A DNA stretch of 64,000 bases from Cerrena zonata. Its lineage: Eukaryota > Basidiomycota > Agaricomycetes > Polyporales > Cerrenaceae. The stretch spans positions 186,001-250,000 of the forward strand of contig JASBNA010000038.1 of NCBI GenBank assembly GCA_038087015.1, read 5' to 3'. The notes under the pieces are model-generated. The model made no database searches, was not told the origin of the DNA, and was given only the letters and a program-made list of their open reading frames with translations. A program made the translations under genes and the position numbers. Shown piece after piece: positions 27,434 to 38,390 of the stretch. Each line of letters opens with the position of its first letter. The stretch's first letter is position 1.

Positions 27434-27928
27434 ATGACTGATACTTTGAGGAATGATGGACTTTACATCGTCCTCTATCTCACCAGTTTCATGCAGGAAC
27501 AGAAGTTTCACTGGGCTTTGTATCATCACTATCGCCAGACCGGCGATGCTACCCAGGGCTACAGGTATCATATCCGTACTGTGGGTCCGGGTTGGATTGC
27601 CGACCATGGGCCAAACAGTGGTGTCATGGGCTCATTCTCTCTTATCACCGTTGTCTACATTGGAACAATCAGCCAAGCTCATGTCAATCAGGTCGCCACT
27701 CACGCTTCCCAATTCGATGCACAGCTCAATCAGATCCCTTCTATGACTTGTCGTGTCTGGACTATGATGGTTTTACAAAGTCTAGTCAATGGACATCTTC
27801 TGAGGGTAGGAGGGACTGTTGACCAAATAGAGGCAGAGATGAAAGAAATCGGTGCTGAACACGAAAATAACGCTCATCTGAACGTGCAACCTCGACCTAT
27901 TCGCACTTCAAAATATGCTATCCTCTGA
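27434..27928 (+). CDS. Small basidiomycete-type protein of unknown function, paralog B
   Basis: 164 residues, single exon, from the ATG at 27434 (the frame also opens upstream, but homology to paralog A starts right after this Met). It shares GLYI.LYLTS, KFHWALYHHY, YRYHIRTVG, GWIADH and MTCRVW with the protein at 23368-23886; I judge them to be under half identical. The stop TGA at 27926-27928 lies directly before a hAT-type terminal sequence. Confidence 0.75.
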   Translation: MTDTLRNDGLYIVLYLTSFMQEQKFHWALYHHYRQTGDATQGYRYHIRTVGPGWIADHGPNSGVMGSFSLITVVYIGTISQAHVNQVATHASQFDAQLNQIPSMTCRVWTMMVLQSLVNGHLLRVGGTVDQIEAEMKEIGAEHENNAHLNVQPRPIRTSKYAIL

Positions 27929-27929
27929 A

Positions 27930-28758
27930 TAGTGATGTGCGGGCGAGGGCTCAAGCCTGCAAAGCCCGTAAGCCTGAGCCCTTCAAAGCCTGACCTAGCC
28001 CGGCCCTCTATTAGGCCCACAAAGGCTCATCGGCCGGGCTTGAACTCCGAGCCCACCATTTCGAGCCTCAAAGCCCGGGCTTTAACCTTTAGCATTGCCG
28101 GTGACGTCAGCGCTGAAACGTTGGCAACGTACCCAACAATGGTTCCCTTTTGTGCCGAATCAAGATATTTCCTCAACAATGGACATGGTCACTTCAGCAG
28201 GATAGAGAATGAAGAAATAGGTAAGTCTTTGTTGCTCTAGCATATAAAACAACCTGTAGTAGACTACAGATTTTAAATAAAATTCCCCTCCCACTCATCA
28301 TGTCTTTGAGACCATCTCGTCAACACAGACCAACAGAGAAAATCCGCGACCCCAACAACTGCGGTGAACTTGAGCTTACTACACAACAACGTGCTCATGA
28401 AGAAGCACAGCGCAAAAATGCAACGGTACACTCTGAAGACACGGGTCCGAACACCCAGTCTAGTACATGCCCAACTTCTGAGCTTATTCCTGCCGCCGAA
28501 GCCCAGAGTCCAATATCATTGCTTTCCGAAGATGAGGATGCAGGTGATAGCGAGTCGGCAGGTACACCGATCACTGCTTCACACTTGCGTAAGTGGGTTT
28601 CTTGTTGGATTATCTGTTTAATACTAAACATGGTAACCATCTCTGCAGGAAAGCGTAAAAGCGTAGAGTCTGAGGATGACTCCATAGGCTTTGATGAAGG
28701 CGAAGAGCAATCTGTTCCCGAGAAACAAGTGAAGCCACACCGTGCAGTCAAAAAGTGA
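27930..28758 (+). mobile_element. Truncated hAT-like transposon, 5' end
   Basis: It begins with TAGTGATGTGCGGGCGAGGG, a hAT-style terminus followed by the GGGC/AAGCCC-rich subterminal repeats common in such elements, including the palindrome AAAGCCCGGGCTTT near 28072. The bases before it (CCTCTGAA, 27922-27929) would be the 8-bp target site. I found no matching right end or second target copy downstream, so the element seems cut at about 28760. Confidence 0.5.
28300..28758 (+). pseudogene. N-terminal fragment of a probable hAT-element protein
   Basis: The frame starts MSLRPSRQHRPTEKIRD and is hydrophilic and Ser/Glu-rich. One intron (donor gtaagt near 28589, acceptor ctgcag near 28648) joins HLR to KRKSVESEDDS, and the frame ends at TGA 28756-28758. 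No transposase core follows. Its place 370 bp inside a hAT terminus suggests the leading exon of a transposase whose remainder is lost. The sequence itself does not prove this. Confidence 0.35.
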
Positions 28759-29609
28759 TGCGATTCGCGGGGGAATGAAGTCGCCGGAAATGCCCGATTC
28801 GCAGTAGAATGGACCTCACTGAGTAGTACGGAATCGCCTTGATCAGAGGTAAATGGGTTTCATTGAAGGCTGAAGCGCTCGCTCACTGAAGTCCATTGAG
28901 GAGGGACTTCACTGATGCTGGAGCCGGGGGACTTCACTGATCGCAGTCGATTTCACTGGGGGTAGTGGCAGACTTCAGTGGGGTGGGGGTTCTTTCAGTG
29001 GGGATAGCATGGCTTCATGTTCGCGTGGGATGGGGGTTCGCTTGTTGGGGGTTAGGGGTGGCTGGCTGGGGAGGGCATAGTAGTTCGCAGGGGCTATGAT
29101 TGGATGGGACTCGCATTGACGGAGTTGGGTCCGGCGAGTGGTTCGCTAGGGTGAGGGTATTGGAGGGACATGTATATGAATGAGTGTAATATATACCATA
29201 CGAGATTAATGTAGGAGTTAACTTGACAAAATATAATATATAAATGTACACAAATAACAATGTGGAAAGCATCATAATGATGAAATTGACATCCCAAGTC
29301 AGAGATAGAGGTAAGTACTTCGAGGAGAAGGTCAACAAATTTTGAGAATATGACTTATATCACTTCGGTTTCTTTATCAGTGGACTTTATATGTATGTCC
29401 AATATTGGGGAATGACATTACAGTCAAATTAGTACACTTCACATGCGACCCGTTCGCATACTAGTCGCAAGCTTCGCAACCGCATTTCAACACTTGCTCA
29501 GGAGTAGAAAGATCATGTAAAGGTGTCAATGTCCTCATTTAACATGTCCAAGCACTTTACTTCATGACACATTTATCGCAAACAAAACAGATCGCTACAG
29601 TGTCTACAA
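28759..29609. other. G-rich degenerate repeat tract and AT-rich spacer
   Basis: From about 28840 to 29000 the plus strand holds about eight scattered copies of TTCACTGA/TTCACTGG/TTCAGTGG in a G-rich context. A G-rich stretch then runs to about 29165 and AT-rich DNA to 29600. No coding sequence supported. Confidence 0.4.
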
Positions 29610-30637
29610 TTACGATGGTTGTACAAGCATACTATTCATAAACGCTTCTTCCTCCAAATCTTCATCTAGTCCCTCCACTACATTCTGGAAGATAGAAGTA
29701 GCCTCTAGTCGCAGAACTTGCAACGCATTGACTAAGGACCCAGGGATAACAACATCAGCCGCCATCTCGAAAGGAAGAGTAGCGCCACCCATGTTCTGTT
29801 CCAGGACATTGGACTGTGAAGGATGATTGGCGGATTGTTGAGCGGAGGTATTGGATGGCTCGCCTGCAGAATTAGGGGCAGCGGAAATGCGAGTCTTATT
29901 GGGGAAGATTGGTTGTTCAGATATTGCACTGGAGAGGGCCTGGGGGGCTGTCTTAATAGAGCTGCTCGCAATGGGTTGTGGAGCTCGAAGGCCAGCGAGG
30001 GGTGAAAGGGGATTATTAGAAGGAGGGGTCGAAGGAGGGGATGGCGAAATATGAGGAGCGCGAGGTGTAGAAGGGGCGGGTGGTTGAGATAGGATAGTAC
30101 TGTTATTGTCCATAACTGAGGACTCATTATCCTCAGGTCCGAAAAGCTGTTGGCTGGCCGATCCAAAATACCCATCGCCGAAGTCCTCAGAAGGCAAGCC
30201 ATCTTCGCCAAGAATAACAGCGGGGCGGCTTGACTTTGTTGGACGCGCATCCACAGGTTCGGACGCGGCACGTTTTCCGGGATCTATAACAGATATTAGA
30301 AATGCGAAAATCAAGAATGCGAACACATACTGGAACCATGAAGAGGATCAGGTAGGGTACTCATTGCGGTATCGCAATCAGTACCTGCAAGACCCACGGG
30401 AATCTGTGACGACATAACGTCCCGTGTTACCTTCCCTACCACCTGGCCACATTCAATAAGATAAACAGGACCCAAGTAGTCGTGCGCCTGGAACAACTCA
30501 CGTACCGCGGATTCCAAGTTTGGGGTAGCAGCAGAGAGACCGGTTGTTGCGGTAGTAGGAGTGTGGGATGTGGCTCGTATTTTTTGACGGGAGGACTTTC
30601 GGGTTTTTGGTGTATGAGAGTCAGCCCGTGGAGGCAT
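29610..30637 (-). CDS. Block gene A: unknown protein, Ser/Pro/acidic, two exons
   Basis: It starts MPPRADSHTPKTRKSSRQKI at 30637. Exon 1 has an ordered-looking segment (LESAVRELFQAHDYLGPVYLIECGQ). A ~100-nt intron (about 30290-30390) leads to exon 2, DPGKRAASEPVDARPTKSS. Then come a Pro/Ser-rich spacer and a helical acidic end (EGLDEDLEEEAFMNSM). About 320 residues. No catalytic motif; the basic N-terminus and acidic tail suggest a nuclear or nucleic-acid-associated protein, which is inference. It is the left-most gene of a four-gene block and is divergent from gene B, with about 250 bp between starts. Confidence 0.55.
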
Positions 30638-30890
30638 ACTACGAGTACAACCATGCGGAGCGTTGTAGTGAACTATATAAACATAATACCTCGTGGGAGA
30701 CGTGAAGTGATGGTTACGTTAGCGAGACAGACAAGAACTCGTGGTAGACACAGGCTCATCGCTTATCGATGGCAAACAGAAACAACGCCCCGTGGGATAC
30801 GTCGGTCGCATAAAGTCGAACAAACGTACGTACCGAGTTAGCAACATCAACTGATTCCACTGTCATCTAGTCACCCGAAACATTGCTACT

Positions 30891-31404
30891 ATGTCATCTG
30901 AAACGCAACGATCTACACAGGGTTCAACGTACAACGGGGTGCGCGCCGAACCGTCTGAGCGATCACTTTGGATACTTGCATTTGCTATACGAGAAGCGAT
31001 CTTCTCTCTGCCCCAGGGAGTAACGCGCGAAGAGTGGTGTGCATGGCTAAAAACACTGTATGCAAATGTTGTACGTAGCGACTGGTGCAGGTTCAGTTGA
31101 AACCGGATTAACATGCCATTTTATTCAGGTATTCGCAGTGAGTCAGGTTGGTCAGACACAGCCGCGCCCAAGGATCCCATTTGTGGTCAACTCGCTGTAT
31201 GCGTTCTACGCTCGATATAAGCAGGGTGACCCCGTTGCCAACTTACTGGACATCCTGGAGGTCCGCAGTGACCAGCGAAAGTCCAGAGTAATCTACGACG
31301 ACTTAGAAGCAGTGACCGAAAACGGAGCGGTCCAATTCTTTATCCCAGATTGGCGAACATCACTTAGTAAGCTGAGTGATATTATCCAAGGGCAATTCAA
31401 CTGA
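30891..31404 (+). CDS. Block gene B: unknown protein, two exons
   Basis: Starts MSSETQRSTQGSTYNGV at 30891. Exon 1 encodes a helical stretch SERSLWILAFAIREAIFSLP. An intron (donor gtacgt near 31070, acceptor ttcag at about 31128) joins ANV to VFAVSQVGQTQPRPR in frame. Exon 2 continues NSLYAFYARYKQGDP and ends at TGA 31402-31404. About 150 residues. No family recognised. Gene C begins about 50 bp downstream on the same strand, so the two are tightly packed. Confidence 0.6.
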
Positions 31405-31455
31405 AGAACTCAAACTATAGTCGCTCGGTGGAATTCCACCCGACAAGAACAAGGC

Positions 31456-34087
31456 ATGCCGCTTGTAGCGCTAGATCGCACGGAGTACGATGGTAGACTC
31501 CCATTGCAAGCTGCGATCCCAGCGAAGGACGCACAAGGTAAGAAAGGTGATGCGCATGGCCGAGCCAGTTCTGATCGCATCCATTGGTTTTAGTTGGAAC
31601 GAAGCATGGCCGATCGTCAATGGAGGAAGGAACAGTAAGGCCGACATGTGCGAACAAAGCAGCAACCTTCGATCCATCGCAATGGACCAATGTAGCCCGC
31701 GATGAGGAGAGTAAAGTGGGTTCAGAGGTACTGGACTTACCAAAGAGTCGCGAACCTACAGAGAGTGAAAGCGAGAGGTCCGTATCAGTGGCGCGAGAGG
31801 ATAAGGGAAAGGGAAAGGAGATCGACGTGCGCGAGCCACCGCTAAAACGATCCAGACTGGGGAATAGGACAACGGGGGATGAATCACCAGCAGCCGTACA
31901 GGAGGCTGCTTTGTCTGATACCTCCAGCGAGGATGAAGAGGAGTCAGGAGATGGTAGTGAGCGGGATGCATGTGGCGCTGACGGCGCGGAGGATGAAGAG
32001 CGAGAGCGAGTGGTGGGGAGGGAATCAGAGCAAGGAAGCCGTGATGAGGATAGCGAGGAGGAGCATGAGAAGCAGGTGGATCCTGCATCATGGGGACAGG
32101 TGGCAAAGCATCGTCGACTGGGCGAATTACAGCAGGCGGTGAGTATCAACGATTTACGAACCGACTTAGCTGACACGAAAGGCTTAGATTGTGCCTTGCG
32201 CGAGCTGCGCAGCAGGGGGAAACCCATGTTTTGTCCAACCAGATGTAGCTCATCGCTGCGTACGGTGTGAAGTGAAGAAGGTGTATTGCAGTATCGCACC
32301 GCGTCTTAACGGTACCTCTATACCCAAGTCATATGCTGCTCTCCTCGCAAAGCGGCTACTCGCTTTCAACATCGTTCGATTTCAGAATCGGGAAGGTCTG
32401 TATTTGCGGCATGGGTCACCAGAGGGCTATACGGTGGCTTCAACACTACCAGACAAGGTGAATTGGCATGGCAGGACTGATCGCGACATAACAGCTATGA
32501 AGAAACGAGGGATCGCATTTGGAAATGAGAAGCTCAACAACAAGAGGAACCCATGGAACATGGAACAATGGTACGGTGCGCCATATTCCCGAGCGAACTT
32601 CCTACACAAGCTGTATGAGAGCGACCCAGAGAACGCTGAACTTCAAGCTGTCTTGCTACCTCTCGACGCATGGATGCCGGAGGATATGGAGGAGGTCCTT
32701 GACAACTACTACAGCGAGTTGGACAGGATTACGAAGAAGAAGAATTGGTCGGGCGATGACTTTTTTGTTCAAGGTATCGACTACGAAACGCAAGAAGAAG
32801 GCTCAAAGTTCAGGGTGACGATACCGTGGGCTGGAGAAGAAACTTCTCCTCAAGTCGGCAGAAAGCGAAAGGACAAGAAGATGAAGGGGCTCAAGAGTAG
32901 GGCGATCATCGACGATGAAGCTGACAATCAAGGTGAAGCAGGTCCATCCGAATCGGGTCGTCCGAAGCCGCGTATGAAGAAGAAGGAGTTCAAAAGCAAG
33001 GAGATCATTGAGGAGGAGCCTGAAGACGATGGCGCGCCGGAGGCATCAGAGGCACAACGTCCACAGCCACGTATGAAAGAACGCAAAGGCAAGCAAGTAG
33101 AGATTGTAGTGCCTGTTTCAAGGGATGCGGGTGTGTATTCAACCACGTTGCGGAGCACATGATTAATCATTTGTATGTAGCTAAACCGCTATCGAACGCG
33201 AGCATCATGGTAATCGACAGCGAGGATGAGGAGGCTCCAGGTACGTCTGTGATAATTCACATATTCATAGCGATTAAGCCATGCAATAGAGGTGCCCATG
33301 CCCATCGACATTTTTGACAAGGGGGACCAGCGCCCGGCTGGAAAGCGTAGTCCCAATGTAGTCGCGGCGATGAAAAGCAAGACCGGATCGCAACCAAGTC
33401 GGGTCGTAGGCAAGTCGTTACCAGTCCGTACAGCGATGCATTACTAACAGTGAGTGAAGGTGAAACAAGTATAGAGGATCCTGTCGCGAACTTTGTGAGG
33501 AAGAGCAAGTCGGTGTTGATGACAGAGGACGTTAAGATGCTGAACGATGAGGTATGTGAGATGATGGCACTGCCGCTGACTTCCGGCTGATGCACAAGTA
33601 GGTGAAGCGATACATGTCTGACTGGCGAGTACAAGTCGAGGGCGAGTTGCGAGCACAGTTGGAGGAGGAGTTCAGAGCACGGGGCGAAGGCGAGTATGGG
33701 ACAAACATAGAGGGTCGCATCACTGCGATGCATCAGGCCAACACGGTTATGATGCATCGGTTCGCGACATTGGAACAGCGAACACAAAGGGTCGAGGCAC
33801 TGCAACTTGAGGCAAGACAGTTCCAAGGGGAGACAAGGGAAGCTCTAGCGAACGTTACTTCCATGATTCAAGGCTTGGTCTCAGGAAGCTGGGTAAATGA
33901 TCCACAGGGAGGTCCATCTTCAGCTGGGAATAACGAATTGATGGAGGTCGATGATCAAGGAGACGGAGAGGCTGACAATCAAATGGTGCGAGTGCCCACC
34001 TTGATGTCCCCCTTCGCTTACATACCTAACGTGGCAACGGCGACCGCGTCCCAGAGCATTTCCTCTGCCACTGTGCGCAATGCGTGA
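31456..34087 (+). CDS. Block gene C: acidic protein with doubled CX2CX6C cluster and C-terminal coiled coil
   Basis: Start MPLVALDRTEYDGRLPLQ (ATG 31456), chosen because the exon-1 end (phase 1) joins cleanly to VGTKHGRSSMEEG. Then a long acidic Ser/Glu/Arg-rich region. After an intron come two back-to-back zinc-type clusters: CASCAAGGNPC, then CVRCEVKKVYC (near 32195-32290). Next is a globular stretch (FLHKLYESDPENAELQAVLL). An imperfect internal repeat around RPKPRMKKKEFKSKEIIEEE and RPQPRMKERKGKQVEIV follows, near 32950-33110. The last exon (33602-34087) is a coiled coil (VEGELRAQLEEEFRARGEGE). Introns around 33130-33240 and 33400-33450 are only partly resolved. Several hundred residues. 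Paired CxxC clusters of this sort occur in multicopy basidiomycete proteins; zinc or nucleic-acid binding is inferred. Confidence 0.55.
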
Positions 34088-34471
34088 ACAAATATTTCAG
34101 TCGATATCAGGAGATCGCGTGTAGTAATGCAATGATAATCATGTTGAATCGCAGCGGGGTAAGAGATTGCGGATGATAAAGCCGAAAAGCAGTGAATATA
34201 TTGAGCGGATGCGCGTGAAGAGCCGTAGCAAGAAAGGGAATTGATAAATGGCTCTTATGTAGAAACGAGGAACACGAAGTCATACCGGTCGCGCTCGCAG
34301 TGTTGTTGTGTCGCAACTGCGGAGGCTCGCCGATTCGCTTTTCTATCGCACATGATTGCAGTAGTATACACTGGTGATAAACGCGAATGTGTATTGAGTG
34401 ATGTATAAGGGTACAACGTCGTGGAAGCGCCAATGCTAACGATAATACTGTACAAGCCATATCAACTAGTC
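34088..34471. other. Convergent spacer between block genes C and D
   Basis: Short 3'-3' spacer. Overlapping short frames only; nothing supported. Confidence 0.4.
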
Positions 34472-37315
34472 TTACGCGCGAGTCTTGCTTTTACCTTTCC
34501 CTTTCGCCTTCTTCACTGGGGAAACATCTACTACAATATCATCTGCTGCAGGGCTGGCCACTCTGCGAGTCGCTTTTGGCTTCGCTGCCCTCTTCACCGC
34601 AGGAGCACTTTGCGAACTGGATGCAACGACCTTGTACGTGGGCACGGTCTCTCGATTGCTCCTGCGCTGACCGCCGGTGTCGCTTTGACGTTCCACAGCA
34701 GAGACAGCGGCCCCCACTGGGGTACTTTGTTGTGCCTTCGCAGCAGAGTCATTCTTGGCATTTTGACCAGCGATTGGGGCAACAAGAGTAGGTGGAACCG
34801 GATTGATACTGTGTGTGCCGTCCATGCTAGGCACGCCATTGGCAACTATATCCATCATCTTAACACAGGCATTGAAATGGACAAGCTGGAACTTGGTAGA
34901 CAATAGGTGTGCCGGAAGGGTAGGTGGATCGCGAGGGGTATCATGCTTTGCTAATACCCACTGTAAGTCGCGGAAGAGCAAGCCAGTGGTAAGGCAGAAG
35001 ACTTCAAGGAGAGCGAGGTTAGCATATAGTGCGTTAAGTGGATTAAACAATGAGGCCAGCTTCTTCGATATGAGGTTGACGGAGGACCGGACGTGCGCAT
35101 CTTCTGGAAGCATGACATCTTCGCTCTCCCAACGGAAGAAAGGGAAGGGAAGGTAAGGTAAATCAACAGATAATGTACGCTAGCAAGGGAATGAGTGGGC
35201 GAATCGCTAGCAGTTACAGCTACATACCTGGTGAGTCTCCAGCCAAGTGACAAGTTTACAAAACGAGGGTCGGAGACAGAGACTTTTGAGGAATTGGTGT
35301 CTGCGAGTGAGTGTTTCCAGCGCCCAAGACGGCGATTGTGTACTGAGATCGCTAGATTCCAGCGATTCGTCATCGTCATTTGCAAGCGCAGCGAACGGAT
35401 TCGAATCATCTTCAGGAATCATTGGCATTGATGGTGGGGGAGTCGCGGTAACCGTGGATGCACGAGTGCTACTCATGGAAACGGAAGGGGGTGGTGTGGA
35501 AGACGACCCGACGGTGGAGACGGATCCAGCTCGACTGTTGCGATCGGGCAATGTGTCGTCGCTGTCTTGTGAAGACAGGAAAGATGGCGACCGGCTCCGT
35601 TGATCGTTGATCGTTGTTCTGGAGTCTAAAGCAGCACTACCGGTATCATGGGAGGTGGTGCGATCATCACCATGATTGCGAGAGGATTCGTCATCAACCT
35701 CCTCCCCATGTTGGCCACCGTCACACCCGCTGCAGTTATCACTGTCTACCTCGCCAACATTCTCGCCTTCGGGCTCCGGACACCAGTCATCAGGTTCCTC
35801 ATCATCAAAGCTACTCTGCCTCACGTTAAAGCTGGCAGCGGGAGAGGGGGAGGGTTTCGCTCGCGATTTGCCTCCGCTTTTGGATTTCAGTATAGGTATT
35901 GGTACAAGTGTAGTGTCACCAATATACTTGCCCTGGGCCCCAATGTAGTCCGCCATGAAGTCAATGTCATAGATCACATCCATGGCATCACCGCCTCGAG
36001 CTTTGGGAAAATGGTGGAATCGAAAGATCCATTCACCTGGATCCTCTAGCCAAGCCTGTTGCCTCTCCCATACGTGGGCCAAGAACAGTCGAATCAGTTC
36101 AGCTTTTAACGCCTGTCGTGAAGTCCATGGGACGCATGGTACACCATTGACCAAGGGAAAGTGCTCTTGATCGCAGTAGTTCCAAGGCTGTTCAGAGAGC
36201 GCTTTCCAAGGTGGGTGGGCCGTCGCACGACTGCTGGCAAAAACTTGATGTATGGTAAGTGAAATGATCGCAGGTTAACGATGACACACATACTCGAGTG
36301 GGCGCTGATGTATGCGAGATAAACTTCATACATCTTGGCGACTGGAATATTGGTTGGTGGACAGGGCAGAAGCGGATGGCCTGACTCGTGAAATAGAACG
36401 TAGTCCGGAGTGACAATTGTTCCATTTACTACTCCCGTCTGATGTGCAGCCCATTCCTCAACTGTAAACTTGAGGCTCCTCTTGCCCTTCTTGTCGAGGA
36501 AACGAATTTGATTCTTGTTTCTCGGATGCGATTCTGACCTATAACATCACATTAGTGATGAGTGGGTTACTATATGGGCAGTGGATACACGCACAGGGAG
36601 AACTCAAGCGAGCCATCTTCACTAGGGGCAGCAGTGACAATCAAGAGCGAGGTATCAAATCTCTTCATCGCCACATCGTTCATCGTCTCCAAGAACGACA
36701 TGAGGTCCTTCTCCCTCCATCTAGCGAGTGGTCAGTCTTGGTAATCGCAAGATCAGAAACAGGCCATACTTGCGCTTGAGAGCGGGATCAGCGAGACCGC
36801 GATTCAACTCATCGGCTGTTGCTTTATATGGTGCACGATGCTCAGTGTCGAGATTCTGCCAGTGCCCATTCAGTACCTTCGAATACGCTGCTTGCCTTTG
36901 AAGGTTCTTCGCCGCCGCGAGAACATCTATTTCATGGGAATAATCGGGGCCACGTTCGCGTAGGAAGACCTGATGGGCACTGACACCAGAGATGCCATGT
37001 TTCTTCATGTTCACCGCCTTGAGTGGCCGACTGACACGATTGTACAAGTGCGTTCGCACAAGCTACGAGATATGTCAACGTAATACCAAATCTAACCTGA
37101 GTTTATGTACATACCGCAGGCAATTGCTTGATTACTTCCTTATCAGTGATCTGACAAGTCGTGACGATGGACGAGACAGCCCGATCAATGAGAGCCTTCG
37201 CTCGCTTGGCGTCCAGTCCAGCAAACGCCTTATAGAACTCGCGGAGGATCGTAATATGTCCCTCGGTCAGGGATAACACGACTTGCGGCGCTGCGGGGTC
37301 TGTTGAGGATGACAT
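34472..37315 (-). CDS. Block gene D: large unknown protein with HMG-box-like segment and Ser/acidic linkers
   Basis: Starts MSSSTDPAAPQVVLSLTEGH at 37313-37315. A helical exon follows, then VSRPLKAVNMKKHGISG and an HMG-box-like stretch (SKVLNGHWQNLDTEHRAPY, near 36830). The middle has WTSRQALKAELIRLFLAHV and FRFHHFPKARGG. Then a long Asp/Ser-rich linker, a helical part (SKKLASLFNPLNALYANLAL), and a Lys-rich tail (VSPVKKAKGKGKSKTRA) ending at 34472. About six exons; I did not resolve every junction. Roughly 750-850 residues. The mixture of HMG-like region and basic tail suggests a chromatin or DNA-binding role, but this is inference and no family is named. Confidence 0.5.
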
Positions 37316-37723
37316 GGTGAACGCGAGGATATTCGCTGTTTGGACAGGCGACCATAGATGATATCTATTTATACAATGTGCACCTGCGAGTCTCCTCTTT
37401 CTCGCGGAAGGCGTGGTTCTCGCATGGCCGGTAAACAATTCCGCATCACGCGGTATTCAGACGCGCTGCAGATAGTCATCTGATCAAAGTTTGTCCACAT
37501 CCCTTGGACTGAACCACGATGACAGAACCTAACGATAACTTAACTAGGATCCATCTCGTTAGTACATTCATGGTCACACTCTTTACTGAGAAACTTCTTC
37601 GTCGCACATCCGCGAGGCCTGTAGCGAGTGAGCGAGCTGCTGCAATGGACGGCCTCAGTGCTACAATGGTCTCCGAATGCGTTGCGATCGTGGATACCAT
37701 GGTCTCGGCATTCATAAATCCGG
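37316..37723. other. Flank between gene block and left LTR
   Basis: An 83-codon frame (37519-37767, MTEPNDNLTRIHL...) runs across the LTR border, so it is either chance or an open frame interrupted by the insertion. No other feature. Confidence 0.35.
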
Positions 37724-38124
37724 TGTCATGCGTGAAAGTTGTTTCACACTATTTTTCACACATTTGACATTGATTCAAAGAGCATACAAGGAATTACCCT
37801 AGAGACTGATAGTGCTACAGTAACTGCATACAACAGGAGCTTAGTATTACCCACCTGACTCTCTCAATGCTCAAAACACCTACCCTTCACAAGGATCTTT
37901 AAAGTTCTTATAGCTGTAACTAACTCCAATGAAACTGTGGGAAAACTAATATGCTTATTCATGACCTTTAGTAATCACGCGAGAAGGAACATGCCTAAAT
38001 GAGTATTAGCACTTCCCATTTCAAATACCATGGGAGAATGTTACAACTGAGGCTTTAATGCTATTGGCTACTACCATTGTAGCTTACAAACCAACTATTG
38101 AGGCTTTAATGCTATTGGCTAATG

Positions 38125-38265
38125 CAAGTGCAGCTTATCAAGCATCTTGGATTCAGCTTACCAAGCACCACAACTCAGCTTATAAAGCACACTTTCTGGC
38201 TTATGAAGCACATTCCCTGCTTACTCAACACTGATTTACAAGCAAATCAGCTTACGAATACTCAC
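38125..38265 (+). repeat. U3 minisatellite, about 5 degenerate 22-bp units
   Basis: Repeats of the form CAGCTTATMAAGCAC plus a variable filler, upstream of the LTR TATA-like box. The same array is in the right LTR at about 52770-52910. It may be a transcription-factor array; no factor assigned. Confidence 0.55.
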
Positions 38266-38381
38266 CCCTCAAGACATCCTATTGGTCAGTTGGAAGGAAG
38301 GGATTGGTAATCTGGAAGAAGGCGTGGGAACACGAGATGTGATTGGTTGAGAAGAGAGTTGCACAGCCACAGCCAAAACAG

Positions 38382-38390
38382 CATAAAAGG
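38382..38390 (+). promoter_or_regulatory. LTR TATA-like box
   Basis: CATAAAAGG preceded by ATTGG boxes and followed by the repeat-rich R/U5 part of the LTR, a typical U3 promoter arrangement. Confidence 0.5.

Noticed and set aside
31415..32299. 294-codon minus-strand ORF
   Set aside because: It is the antisense of the acidic, Ser/Glu-rich exon of block gene C; such composition gives long Ser-rich shadow frames.
35207..36154. Plus-strand frames (133, 118 and 90 codons) across 35247-36049
   Set aside because: They mirror the Asp/Ser-rich exon of block gene D; the minus-strand reading has better splice borders.
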